DNA of 64,000 bases from Amycolatopsis solani (lineage in GTDB: Bacteria; Actinomycetota; Actinomycetes; Mycobacteriales; Pseudonocardiaceae). The stretch lies in the NCBI RefSeq assembly GCF_033441515.1, contig NZ_JAWQJT010000004.1, forward strand, positions 518,332 to 582,331, given 5' to 3'. Within the stretch, counting starts at the first letter, position 1. Every line of letters starts with the position of its first letter. Positions 7,907-16,586 of this stretch are shown here, piece by piece. Both the position numbers and the translations under genes were made by a program. The notes below the pieces were generated by a model. That model made no database searches. It had not been told where the DNA came from and saw only the letters and a program-made list of their open reading frames with translations.

Positions 7907-8828
7907 CGACCCACTCGCCGTCGCGCGGGCCGTAGGACAACCCGCCCGCGGCCTGCTCCGCCAGGCCGGCCAGTCCGTAGCCGCCGCCCGGGCGCGGCGT
8001 TCCCTTGAGCGCGTTGCGCGCGGTGATCTTCACCCGCTCGCCGGGTTCGACGTCGAACCGCAGCCGGACGCCGGGGCCGTTGTGCCGCAACGCGTTCACG
8101 GCCGTCTCCGCGACGAACCGCTCGGCCAGCTCCCGCAGCGGACGCGGCAGCGCGGGCAGCACCGGGTCGCGGTCGAGGACCAGGCCCGCGGTGCGCAGCC
8201 GGGCCAGCACCTCGGCGAGGTCCGGCGCTCGCTCGTCGTCGGCACGCAGGTCGTCGAGCGTGCGGCGGACCAGCGTGAGCGCGCCGCGCCCGGCGGCCAG
8301 GAGGGTGTCGAGGCGCTCGCGGTCGGCGTCGGTCAGGTCGCCGACCGCGCGCAGGGTTTCGGCCTGCACCAGCATGACGGCCGTGGTCTGGGCGAGGGTG
8401 TCGTGCAGCCGGCGGGCGGCGCGCTCGGCCCGGTCGGCCAGCGCGCGACGGCGTTCGGCGCCGAGCAGCCAGGCGACCGCGCAGATCGTGACGGCCAGGA
8501 ACGTGCCGTCGAAGGGCCCCTTGGCTGGGAACACGGCCGCACCGACGGCGAGGGCCGCCGCGGCCGCGAGCCACCGCTGCGGTGTGCTGTAGAGCGCGAG
8601 CAGCACCGGGACGTACATCGTGTTGCGCGGCTGGTCGAGCAGCAGGTGCCCGGCCGTCGCCAGGGTGACGGCCACCAGCACGGCGGCGGGCGCGCGCCGC
8701 GACCACAGCAGCGGGACCAGCTGCACCGCGCTGAGCAGCGCCGCGACCCAGCCCTGGTGCGGGGTCCAGGCGCCGCCGGCGAAGAACACCGCCGCGGCCG
8801 CGGCCGTCGTGACGAAGGACTGGCGCAT
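7848..8828 (-). CDS. Sensor histidine kinase (NarL-type partner)
   Basis: About 326 residues. Five or so hydrophobic segments occupy the first 125 residues, followed by the dimerisation box RRLHDTLAQTTAVMLVQAE with the presumed phospho-acceptor His, and an ATPase domain with the N box (ETAVNALRHN) and a G box (GGGYGLAGL). There is no obvious extracytoplasmic sensor domain, so it may sense the membrane. The ATG at 8828 is chosen because a longer reading frame would cross the divergent regulator gene. Its start is only 24 bp from that of the response regulator, with which it surely pairs. Confidence 0.88.
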   Translation of the reverse strand: MRQSFVTTAAAAAVFFAGGAWTPHQGWVAALLSAVQLVPLLWSRRAPAAVLVAVTLATAGHLLLDQPRNTMYVPVLLALYSTPQRWLAAAAALAVGAAVFPAKGPFDGTFLAVTICAVAWLLGAERRRALADRAERAARRLHDTLAQTTAVMLVQAETLRAVGDLTDADRERLDTLLAAGRGALTLVRRTLDDLRADDERAPDLAEVLARLRTAGLVLDRDPVLPALPRPLRELAERFVAETAVNALRHNGPGVRLRFDVEPGERVKITARNALKGTPRPGGGYGLAGLAEQAAGGLSYGPRDGEWVVSVELPAAATRSRTGSRAA

Positions 8829-8852
8829 GCGCCCGACAGTAGAGTGCCCGGC

Positions 8853-9428
8853 ATGATCCGGGTCCAGGTCGTCGACGACCACGCGCTCGTGCGCGAGGGC
8901 ATCGCCCTGATCCTGGCGGCGCGGCCGGACGTCGACGTCGTCGCGCAGTACGCGAGCGGGCCGGAGCTGCTCGCGTCGCCGGTCGAGGCCGACGTCGTGC
9001 TGCTCGACCTGTACCTGCCCGGGATGGACGGCCTCGAAGTCCTGCGCCGGCTGGGTCCTGCGCCGAGGGTGCTGATGCTGACCACGATCGGCCGGCCTCG
9101 TGAAATCCGTGAAGCGCTCAACGCGGGCGCGGCCGGGTTCGTGCTGAAGGACTCGTCCGGCGACGAGCTGGCGGCCGCGGTCCGGGCCGCGCACCAGGGC
9201 GTGACCGCGCTGAGCCCGGCGGTGGCGTCGGCACTGAGCGCGGGCGGCGCGCTGACGCCGAGAGAGCGGGACGTGCTGGAACTGCTCGGCGAAGGACTGT
9301 CCAACCGGGACATCGCGACCCGGCTGCGGCTGGCCGAACGGACGGTGAAGGTGCACGTCGGCAACGTCCTGGCCAAGCTGGGCGTCACGAGCCGCACTCA
9401 GGCGGCGCTGCTGGCCAGGGACCGGTGA
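8853..9428 (+). CDS. LuxR/NarL-family response regulator
   Basis: A 191-residue two-domain regulator. The receiver domain has the acidic pair in VVDDHALVREG and the phospho-acceptor Asp in VLLDLYLPGMDG (about residue 53). The C-terminal LuxR helix-turn-helix reads LTPRERDVLELLGEGLSNRD onward and ends with RTVKVHVGNVLAKLG. A TAGAGT hexamer at 8840-8845 lies only 7 bp before the ATG, so the transcript could be leaderless. It is divergent from its kinase, which is unusual since such pairs are more often co-directional. Targets are unknown; the adjacent deacetylase is a candidate. Confidence 0.9.
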   Translation: MIRVQVVDDHALVREGIALILAARPDVDVVAQYASGPELLASPVEADVVLLDLYLPGMDGLEVLRRLGPAPRVLMLTTIGRPREIREALNAGAAGFVLKDSSGDELAAAVRAAHQGVTALSPAVASALSAGGALTPRERDVLELLGEGLSNRDIATRLRLAERTVKVHVGNVLAKLGVTSRTQAALLARDR

Positions 9429-9480
9429 TCGCGGCCGGCTTGTACGTCCCCTGTACGAGCCTGGCTTAGCGTCGCGCGCC

Positions 9481-10622
9481 ATGTCGAAGAAACTGCTGGC
9501 GCTGGGCGTGTTCGCCGCCCTCGCCACCACGGCGTTCACCGCCACCGACGCGGCCGCCGCGCCGAAGACCTACTACGTCGACCAGGTTTCCGGCAGCGAC
9601 ACCGCGGCCGGGACGTCGCAGTCGGCGCCGTGGAAGTCGCTCGGCAAGGTCGCCGCGACCACCCTCGCGCCCGGGGACACCGTGCTGCTGCGCCGCGGCC
9701 GGACCTGGACCGGCGGGCTCGCCGTCCGCGGCTCCGGCAGCGCGGCCGCCCCGGTGACCATCGGCGCCTACGGCACCGGGGCGCGCCCGATCGTCCAAGG
9801 GAACGACGAAGCCTGCGTCGACCTGCCCGGCAACTACATCACCGTGCAGGACCTGCAGGTCGGCGTCGCGGCCGACGCCGGGCGCTGCTCCTGGGCGGGC
9901 GTCGAGGTCGGCGGGGACCACGACAAGGTGCTCTCGAACTACATCACCGGCGCCGGCACCGAGGACACGCAGAACACCTTGTCGACAACAACCACATGAC
10001 CGTCGCGACGCCGGGCGGCAGCGACGACTCGGGGGCGTTCGCGATCCTGGTGCCGGGCAACGGATCCGACATCGGCTGGAACCGGATCAGCGGGTCGATA
10101 GCGGTGAGCGACGACTTCGGCGGCCTCGACGGCGCCGCGGTCGAGATCTTCTACCACTCCGGCAACGTCACCCACCACAACATCGCCGAGGACAGCGAGT
10201 CCTTCACCGAGCTCGGCACAGACGCCGACGGCCGGAACGGCCCCGTGACCGGCACCGCCTTCCGCAACAACTCGGTCTGGCTGGGCAACGCCGAATCCGA
10301 GGGCTTCGTCTGTTACGGCGGCTGCACGAACCAGACGCTGAAGCTCACCCAGAACGTCGTCCAGGCCGCCATGAAGGTCGGGTACGCCGACAGCGGCTGG
10401 ACCGCCACCGACCACAACGTCTTCTTCGGCGGGCAGCGGCAGTTCACGCCGGGCGCCACGGACGAGGTCGCCGACCCGAAGTTCACGTCGGCCACGAACC
10501 TGGTCCTCACCGCGGGCAGCCCGGCGATCGGCCTCGGCACGGCGAAGTACGCGGACGTCGACGTCGACGGCACCGCGATCGGCACGCGGATCGACGCGGG
10601 CGCCTACCAGTTCACCCCGTGA
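9481..10622 (+). pseudogene. Secreted right-handed beta-helix protein, frameshifted
   Basis: The N-terminal 172 codons (9481-9999) encode a cleavable signal peptide (MSKKLLALGVFAALATTAFT, Ala-rich cleavage region near residue 27) and the first coils of a parallel beta-helix (YYVDQVSGSDTAAGTSQSAPW). The frame then closes, while a second frame continues the same fold from about 9982 (DNNHMTV onward) to 10622, ending in GTRIDAGAYQFTP. Comparing the two frames, one base is missing near 9978-9984, where 'aacaccttgtcgac' would read through with one more base. It could be a real pseudogene, a sequencing error or a slippage site. The family includes secreted polysaccharide lyases and surface proteins. 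Confidence 0.8.
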
Positions 10623-11229
10623 CGTACCGGGTCAGCATCGCGACCATCTCGTTCTCCAGCCTTCCGGGGTCCATCGGTTCGTGGTCGGCCACGAGCTGGT
10701 GGACGACCAGCTCGGTCGTCGTGACGACCAGCCGGGCCGCCGTCGCGATGTCGGCGACCCGGACCTCGGGGTGGGTCTCGAACAGCTCCTCGACGTAGCT
10801 GACCAGCGACTGCTTGAGCCGCGCGACCTTTTCGAGGAGCTCGGCCGAGCGCGGGGCCTGCTCCATCAGCAGGCGCAGCAGCTGCGGGTCGCCGAGGTGG
10901 GTTTCGATCGCGCCGCGGACGAAGACGCGGAAGATTTCCTCGATCGAGCCGGGCAGCTCCGCGCGCTGGATCCGTTCCGTGGCGGCGGCGCCTTCGTCGA
11001 GGTGGCGGACCAGCAGCTCGGCCAGGATCGAGTCCTTGTTCGGGAAGTACTGGTACAGCGAGCCGATGGAGATGCCGGCCCGCTCGGCGATGCGGTTGGT
11101 GGTGCCCGCGGCGTAGCCGTGCTCGCCGAAAACGTGAGCAGCCGCGGTCAGGATCCGCTGCCGGGTCAGCTCGGCGCGGACCTGACGCGGCTGTTTACGT
11201 GCCTGGATGCGACGCTCGCCCAAGCTCAC
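10612..11229 (-). CDS. TetR-family transcriptional regulator
   Basis: A 205-residue TetR regulator. The DNA-binding domain (RQRILTAAAHVFGEHGYAAG onward, recognition helix around SIGSLYQYFPNKD) lies at about 20-68, and the C-terminal ligand domain ends the protein. The GTG start at 11229 fits the 68-bp divergent gap to the FMN-protein gene at 11297. The stop overlaps the beta-helix gene convergently by 11 bp. It is likely to repress itself and the three redox genes by binding the palindrome at 11273-11286 (inference). Confidence 0.9.
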   Translation of the reverse strand: MSLGERRIQARKQPRQVRAELTRQRILTAAAHVFGEHGYAAGTTNRIAERAGISIGSLYQYFPNKDSILAELLVRHLDEGAAATERIQRAELPGSIEEIFRVFVRGAIETHLGDPQLLRLLMEQAPRSAELLEKVARLKQSLVSYVEELFETHPEVRVADIATAARLVVTTTELVVHQLVADHEPMDPGRLENEMVAMLTRYVTG

Positions 11230-11272
11230 GGCTCCTCCTCTCGCGCGCCTCGAAAGCGAGTAGCGCAGGATC

Positions 11273-11286
11273 TGAGTATTTGCTCA
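11273..11286. promoter_or_regulatory. Putative TetR operator and promoter of the redox operon
   Basis: TGAGTA-TT-TGCTCA is an inverted repeat of a TGAGYA half-site. It abuts CATAAT (11285-11290), which could serve as the -10 box. That hexamer is only 6 bp before the ATG at 11297, suggesting a leaderless message. Confidence 0.5.
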
Positions 11287-11296
11287 TAATTGTGTC

Positions 11297-11917
11297 ATGA
11301 CCAGCACAAACATGCTGCGCCGCGTGACCATGGCCGAGGTGCGGTCCCGGCTGGGCGAGCCCGAAGCCATGATCGAGGCCAAGATCGGCGACCGCATCGA
11401 CCGGCACGCCCGGCGCTTCATCGCCCACTCGCCGTTCCTGACGCTGGCCACCGCCGACGCCGCGGGCCGTGCCGACTGCTCGCCCCGCGGCGACTACCCC
11501 GGGTTCGTGAAGGTCCTCGACGAACGCACCCTCGCCATGCCCGACCGCACCGGCAACAAGATCGCCGACTCCTTCCGCAACATCGCCGAGAACGACGGTG
11601 TCGGGCTGCTCTTCTTCGTCCCCGGCACCCGGGAAACCCTGCGCGTCAACGGCAGCGCGTACGTCACCGACGAGCCCGACGTCCTGGCCCGGATGCGCAC
11701 CGAGGCGAAGGAGCCGATGCTCGCCATCGTCATCGAGGTCGAGCAGGTGTACTTCCACTGCGGCCGCGCGCTGATCCGCTCGCGGCTGTGGAACCCGGCG
11801 AGCCAGGCGCTGGCCGCGGAGCTGCCTTCGGTGGGCGAGGTCGCCGCCGAGGCGATGGGCGGCGACCCCGAACTCCTCGAGCGGATGCTCGAAGAGGGCT
11901 ACCGGAAGCTGTACTGA
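11297..11917 (+). CDS. FMN-dependent pyridoxamine-phosphate-oxidase-like flavoprotein
   Basis: A 206-residue split-barrel flavoprotein of the PPOX type (MSMEG_1061-like group). Supporting stretches are AHSPFLTLATADAAGRADCS (about 43-62), SPRGDYPGFVKVLDE and a conserved GNKIADSFRNI. Such proteins bind FMN or F420 and reduce or oxidise small molecules; the substrate here is unknown. It is the first gene of a TetR-controlled operon, and the ferredoxin-type reductase starts one base after its stop, so the three proteins are probably co-produced and may pass electrons to one another. Confidence 0.85.
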   Translation: MTSTNMLRRVTMAEVRSRLGEPEAMIEAKIGDRIDRHARRFIAHSPFLTLATADAAGRADCSPRGDYPGFVKVLDERTLAMPDRTGNKIADSFRNIAENDGVGLLFFVPGTRETLRVNGSAYVTDEPDVLARMRTEAKEPMLAIVIEVEQVYFHCGRALIRSRLWNPASQALAAELPSVGEVAAEAMGGDPELLERMLEEGYRKLY

Positions 11918-11918
11918 C

Positions 11919-12800
11919 ATGCAGAAGACGATCCTGGACCGCGTCGAGCGCGTCGCCGACGACGTCGTCTCCCTCGTGCTGCGTGGCGACGAAGGCGATC
12001 TGGCCCCGTGGGAGCCCGGCGCGCACATCGACCTCGCGCTGCCGAACTGGCTGACCCGGCAGTACTCGCTCTGCGGCGACCCCGCGGACCGCTCCGCCTA
12101 CCGGATCGCGGTCCGGCACGACCCGCTCAGCCGCGGCGGCTCGGAGTACGTCCACCTGTACCTGCGCCCCGGCCGGACCCTGGAAGTTTCGGTGCCGCGC
12201 AACCACTTCCCGCTGGTGGCCGCCCCGGAATACCTGTTCGTGGCCGGCGGCATCGGGATCACGCCGATCATCCCGATGCTGCGGGCCGCCGGCACCCGGG
12301 CGACGCTGGTGTACGCGGGCCGCTCGGCTTCGACGATGCCGTTCGCGGCGGACCTCGTGGCCGCGTACGGCGAACGCGTGCGGCTGTACTCCGAGGAACG
12401 GCCGGACCTCGCGGCGCTGGCGGCGGAGTTCCCGGCGGCGGAGGTCTACTGCTGCGGCCCGGCGTCCATGGTGGACGCGGCCGAAGCGCTGTTCCCGCGC
12501 GTGCACACCGAACGCTTCCAGCCCACCCGGCGCGTCTTCGGGCCGGACACCCCGTTCGAGGTGGTGTGCGCCCGATCCGAGCAGACCCTCCGGGTCCCGG
12601 CCGACGAATCGCTGCTCGACGTGCTGAACCACGCCGGGAAGCCGGTGCCGTCCGGCTGCCGCGAGGGCGTCTGCGGCAGCTGCGAACTCTCCGTCCTCGA
12701 CGGCGACCCCGAGCACCGCGACGACATCGGCGCGCCGGCCGGGCGGATGTACCCGTGCGTGTCGCGTGCCTCGTCGCCCCGGCTCGTGCTGGACGTCTGA
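11919..12800 (+). CDS. PDR/VanB-type flavin reductase with C-terminal 2Fe-2S domain
   Basis: A 293-residue oxidoreductase. An N-terminal ferredoxin-reductase barrel contains RQYSLCGDP (about 48-56, flavin binding), the NAD(P) domain contains VAGGIGITPIIPML, and a plant-type 2Fe-2S domain at the C-terminus has the cluster ligands in SGCREGVCGSCE and the distant YPCVS. It transfers electrons from NAD(P)H through flavin and the cluster to a partner oxygenase or flavoprotein. No terminal oxygenase lies next to it, so the partner may be the FMN protein upstream or be encoded elsewhere. The TGA overlaps the next ATG (TGATG). Confidence 0.92.
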   Translation: MQKTILDRVERVADDVVSLVLRGDEGDLAPWEPGAHIDLALPNWLTRQYSLCGDPADRSAYRIAVRHDPLSRGGSEYVHLYLRPGRTLEVSVPRNHFPLVAAPEYLFVAGGIGITPIIPMLRAAGTRATLVYAGRSASTMPFAADLVAAYGERVRLYSEERPDLAALAAEFPAAEVYCCGPASMVDAAEALFPRVHTERFQPTRRVFGPDTPFEVVCARSEQTLRVPADESLLDVLNHAGKPVPSGCREGVCGSCELSVLDGDPEHRDDIGAPAGRMYPCVSRASSPRLVLDV

Positions 12801-13597
12801 TGATCCCGAAGGTGCGCCGCCCGAAGACGCGACGGATGATCACGCTCGAAGTCCGCGCGAACACCGCACCGAGCCCGGCGTTCCGGACCATCACCCTCGG
12901 CGGCCCGGCCCTCGCGGACTTCGAACCGGCGGGCGACGACCAGGCCGTGCGCCTGTTCTTCCCCCGCGACGGCCAAGCCGGCCTGCGGATGCCCACGCGC
13001 GACAACGAGGGCTGGATGGCCGAGGTGCTGATGCTGCCGAAGTCGCGCCGCCCGTGGGTCCGCAACTACACGATCCGGCGCGCCCGCCCCGGCGAGATCG
13101 ACATCGAGTTCGCCCTCCACGACGGCGACGCCCCGGCGGCTTCGTGGGCCCGCACCGCGCGCCCCGGCGATCCGGCGGGCATCTTCGACATGGGCGTGAG
13201 CTACCTGCCGCCGCCCGGGGTGGCGTGGCAGCTGCTGGCCGGCGACGAGAGCGCGGTGCCGGCGATACTGGCGATCCTCGAAGGCGCGCGGTCCGACCTG
13301 GTCGCGGAGGTGTTCCTGGAGGTGCCGTCGACGGCAGACGTCCGGGACCTCGACCCGCCACCGGGCGTGCGGGTGCACTGGCTGCCGCGGGACGAGCCCG
13401 GCCGCCGCCCGGGCACGCTGGCGCTCAAGACGATCGAGGCGGCGGACCTCCCGGAGGGGCGCGCGTACACGTGGGTGGCCGGGGAAAGCGCGCTGGCCAC
13501 GGGCGTCCGGCGCCACCTGGTGCGCGAGCGCGGCTGGCCGAAGCCGGACATCGCGTTCCTCGGCTACTGGCGCCACGGCCGCGCGGCCCCGGGCTGA
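12800..13597 (+). CDS. Siderophore-interacting-protein-type FAD reductase
   Basis: A 265-residue member of the siderophore-interacting (ViuB-like) flavin reductase family. The FAD-binding arrangement RPWVRNYTIRR (about 83-93) is diagnostic, and the C-terminal half holds the NAD(P) domain ending ...IAFLGYWRHGRAAPG. Family members reduce ferric siderophores in the cytoplasm to free iron. No siderophore synthesis or uptake gene is nearby. The coupling to a 2Fe-2S reductase and an FMN protein suggests a dedicated redox module rather than classical siderophore use (inference). Confidence 0.88.
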   Translation: MIPKVRRPKTRRMITLEVRANTAPSPAFRTITLGGPALADFEPAGDDQAVRLFFPRDGQAGLRMPTRDNEGWMAEVLMLPKSRRPWVRNYTIRRARPGEIDIEFALHDGDAPAASWARTARPGDPAGIFDMGVSYLPPPGVAWQLLAGDESAVPAILAILEGARSDLVAEVFLEVPSTADVRDLDPPPGVRVHWLPRDEPGRRPGTLALKTIEAADLPEGRAYTWVAGESALATGVRRHLVRERGWPKPDIAFLGYWRHGRAAPG

Positions 13598-13903
13598 GCC
13601 ACGATCGCCGCCGCGCCGGGTCACCCACGTACACCGCCCGGCCGGGCCCCCCACGCGCGGCCGCCGGGCACCAGGTACCCGGCCTCGAGCTGAACCAGCG
13701 CGATCGCCGCCACCGCGCCGGGCCACCCACGCGCCCGGCCGGCTAGGCCGGGCGCCGGGCCGCCCCACGCGCGCCACCGGCCGGCCAGGTCGGGCAGCAG
13801 CAGCCCGGCGGCGGCTGGCACCAGCCCGAGCGAATCGTCCGGCTGGGTACCGCGGTGCTGCTCGCGTACCATCGCGGGCAGCCTCGACGTCGAGGAGGCA
13901 GGC
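13598..13903. other. Gene-free GC-rich gap with an imperfect direct repeat
   Basis: About 306 bp without a credible gene. It contains two related stretches, about 13602-13647 and 13701-13742. Each starts CGATCGCCGCC, runs through a CGCGCCGGG-CACCCACG core and ends in GCCCGGCCGG. The copies differ by small indels. A GAGGAGG site for the AraC gene closes the gap at 13892-13898. Confidence 0.5.
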
Positions 13904-14770
13904 GTGGGCGAACTCGGGCTGGCCGACACCAACGGCATCCTCGCGCTGCCCTGGGTCCGCCCCGAACGCACCTCCGCCGGGCTCGGCTGGGACCGCGTCT
14001 ACGTCTCCAAGCAGCGCGAACGCCCCTACCGCGCCGAGTTCGGCGCCGCACGCAGCCATCAGCTGATCCTGCACCTCGACGGGCCTGTGACGGTCCGGCG
14101 CGGCGTCGGCACGCCTCGCGAGCAGAGCCGCCGGATGCCCGTCGGCGGGTTGTTCCTTCAGCCCTCGCACGCGGAGCTGTCCGTCGAGCTCGGCGGTGAG
14201 CTCGACACCGTGCACGTCTACGTCGACGACGACGCCGTGCAGGAGGCCGCCGGGGGAAGCGTGCGGCTCGCCGAGGAGCTGGGCAGCTCGGATCCCCTGC
14301 TCGAACAGCTCGTGCTGAGCCTCGACGGCGTCGTCCGCGACTGGGAGCCCAGCGCTCGCACCTACGCCGACCAGCTCGGGGCGCTCGTCGCCGCGCAGCT
14401 GGTCCGGCGGCACCGCGCCGGGCCGGTCGCCGCGCCCGTCGCGCGGGGGCTTTCGGACCGGCAGTTCGCGCGCGTCCGCGATCTGATGACCGAGCGCCTC
14501 GCCGAAGCGGTGCCGCTCGCCGAGCTGGCCGCGCTCGCCGGGCTGAGCGTCAGCCAGTTCTCGCGGCAGTTCAAGGCGCGCACCGGCCTGCCGCCGCACC
14601 GGTTCCTGCTGCGCCTGCGCGTCGAGCGGGCGGGGCTGCTGCTGCGCACCGGCGACGACCCGATCGCCGACATCGCCGCCCGCTGCGGCTTCTCCCACCA
14701 GGAGCACCTGACGCGCGTGCTGCGCGCCCAGCTCGGCACCACCCCGGCCGCGCTGCGCCGGGCGGGCTGA
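13904..14770 (+). CDS. AraC-family transcriptional regulator
   Basis: A 288-residue regulator. It has an N-terminal cupin-like sensing region and a C-terminal AraC domain (about 185-285) with two helix-turn-helices: VPLAELAALAGLSVSQFSRQ, then the second around DPIADIAARCGFSHQEHLTR. The GTG at 13904 follows GAGGAGG. It stands 73 bp upstream of, and co-directional with, the hydroxyquinol genes and is the likely activator responding to a resorcinol-type aromatic compound. The inducer is inferred only from this context. Confidence 0.88.
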   Translation: MGELGLADTNGILALPWVRPERTSAGLGWDRVYVSKQRERPYRAEFGAARSHQLILHLDGPVTVRRGVGTPREQSRRMPVGGLFLQPSHAELSVELGGELDTVHVYVDDDAVQEAAGGSVRLAEELGSSDPLLEQLVLSLDGVVRDWEPSARTYADQLGALVAAQLVRRHRAGPVAAPVARGLSDRQFARVRDLMTERLAEAVPLAELAALAGLSVSQFSRQFKARTGLPPHRFLLRLRVERAGLLLRTGDDPIADIAARCGFSHQEHLTRVLRAQLGTTPAALRRAG

Positions 14771-14843
14771 CTCGCGCGTTTCGTGCCGTCCGGCAGCAGG
14801 AACGTGCAGGACCCGGGCTCGTCCGCGCCGGATACTGCGTCGC

Positions 14844-16586
14844 ATGACCTCGTTCAGCTACGCCGCGAACCCCGTCCGGGTGGTCTTCGGCTCGCTCGGC
14901 ACCCTCGGCGACGAAGCCGGCCGCCTCGGGCTGAGCCGGGTGCTGCTGGTCGGCGGCGCGCGGTTCGGTGACCGGGCCGCGGCGGCGCTCGGCCCGCGCC
15001 TGGCCGCCCGGTTCGAAGAGCCGGCCATGCACACCCCGGTCGACGTCACCGAGCGCGCGCTCAAGGTCGTCGCCGAGCACGACGTCGACGGCGTCGTCGC
15101 GATCGGCGGCGGTTCCGCCACCGGGCTGGCCAAGGCCATCGCGCTGCACACCGACCTGCCGCAGCTGATCGTCCCGACGACCTACGCGGGTTCCGAACTC
15201 ACCTCCGTGCTCGGCCAGACGGCCGACGGCCGCAAGACCACGCAGAAGACCTCGAAGGTCCGGCCCGAGGCCGTCCTCTACGACGTCGATCTGACGCTGT
15301 CCCTGCCGGTGCCCCTCTCGGCGGCCAGCGGGCTCAACGCACTGGCCCACGCGGTGGAAGCGACCTACGCGCCGGACGCCAACCCGATGACCGACCTGTT
15401 CGCCGCGGAGGCCAAGCGGCTGCTCGTGAGCGCACTCCCCCGCATCGCGGCGGATCCGTCCGATGTGGACGCGCGGACCGACGCGCTGCGCGGCGCCTGG
15501 CTGGCCGGCTCGTGCCTCGACGCCGTCACGATGGGCCTGCACCACCAGCTCTGCCACCACCTCGGCGGCAAGTTCGGGCTGCCGCACGCGGAAACCCACG
15601 CCGTTCTCCTCCCGTACGTCATGGCGGAGAAAGGCCTGGACGACGCGAACGACGTCTTCGAGCTGGCCGCGTCCCTCCCGATCCCGCACTCGCTGGCCGA
15701 GCTGGGCCTCACCGAAGCCGACCTCGAGGGCGAACCGGAGCTGCTCCGCCAGGCTCTGCACGGCACCCGTCCCGCCGCGCCGCCGAGCCTCAAGGCGCTG
15801 ACGAAGCAGGTGGCCGACAGCTTCGCCGGCGCCCCGGACCGCGTGCGCACCCTCCTCACCGACCTGGTCGAAACCCTGCACGGCTACGCCATCCGCACCG
15901 ACCTCACGCAGGACGAGTGGGAGTACGCGATCGGTTTCCTCACCCGCGCCGGGCACATCACCACCGACACCCGCCAGGAGTTCATCCTGCTGTCGGACAC
16001 CCTCGGCGTCTCCAGCGTCGTCGACGTCCTGACCAACTCGCGGACGCCGGACACGACGCCGTCGGCCGTGCTCGGCCCCTTCTACGTCGAGGGACCACCC
16101 GAGACCCCGCAGGGCGCCGACATCGCGGAAGGCTTGCCGGGCACGCCCCTGTCGGCCGACATCCTCGTCACCGACACGCAGGACGTGCCGGTCGCCGGCG
16201 CGATCGTCGACGTCTGGCAGTCCAATGAGGACGGTTTCTACGACGTCCAGCTGCCCGACCTGGACGGCCCGGTGCTGCGGGCGCGGTTCCGCACCGACGC
16301 CGAGGGGCGGCTGCGGTTCCGGACGATCGTGCCCAGCGCGTACCCGATCCCCGCCGACGGCCCGGTCGGCGAGATGCTGACCGCCGTCGGACGGCACCCG
16401 TACCGCGCCCCGCACGTGCACTTCATGATCGCCAAGCCCGGCTACCGCACGCTGATCACCCAGCTGTTCGTCGCCGGCGGCGAGTACCTCGACTCCGACA
16501 CCGTGTTCGGCGTCAAGGACGGCCTGATCGTCGACTTCACCGACGGACTCGAGTTCACCTTCCGGATCTCAGGGAGCGGTGCATGA
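14844..16586 (+). CDS. Fused maleylacetate reductase - hydroxyquinol 1,2-dioxygenase
   Basis: One uninterrupted 580-residue protein carries two consecutive enzymes. Residues 1 to about 312 are an iron-alcohol-dehydrogenase-type maleylacetate reductase: GGGSATGLAKAIAL at 88-101, PTTYAGSE at 111-118, and HHQLCHHLGG near 233. Residues about 325-580 are an intradiol dioxygenase with its N-terminal helical domain and iron ligands predicted at Y466, Y500, H524 and H526 (spacing as in catechol dioxygenases). The dioxygenase opens hydroxyquinol to maleylacetate, which the reductase turns into 3-oxoadipate. The gene order is thus opposite to the reaction order. The reductase part is slightly shorter than the usual 350 residues. 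Confidence 0.92.
   Translation: MTSFSYAANPVRVVFGSLGTLGDEAGRLGLSRVLLVGGARFGDRAAAALGPRLAARFEEPAMHTPVDVTERALKVVAEHDVDGVVAIGGGSATGLAKAIALHTDLPQLIVPTTYAGSELTSVLGQTADGRKTTQKTSKVRPEAVLYDVDLTLSLPVPLSAASGLNALAHAVEATYAPDANPMTDLFAAEAKRLLVSALPRIAADPSDVDARTDALRGAWLAGSCLDAVTMGLHHQLCHHLGGKFGLPHAETHAVLLPYVMAEKGLDDANDVFELAASLPIPHSLAELGLTEADLEGEPELLRQALHGTRPAAPPSLKALTKQVADSFAGAPDRVRTLLTDLVETLHGYAIRTDLTQDEWEYAIGFLTRAGHITTDTRQEFILLSDTLGVSSVVDVLTNSRTPDTTPSAVLGPFYVEGPPETPQGADIAEGLPGTPLSADILVTDTQDVPVAGAIVDVWQSNEDGFYDVQLPDLDGPVLRARFRTDAEGRLRFRTIVPSAYPIPADGPVGEMLTAVGRHPYRAPHVHFMIAKPGYRTLITQLFVAGGEYLDSDTVFGVKDGLIVDFTDGLEFTFRISGSGA

Noticed and set aside
12446..14845. Minus-strand frame of 799 codons across the redox operon and AraC gene
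   Set aside because: It spans four good genes on the other strand and the gene-free gap, has no start signal and no recognisable domain. Shadow frame.
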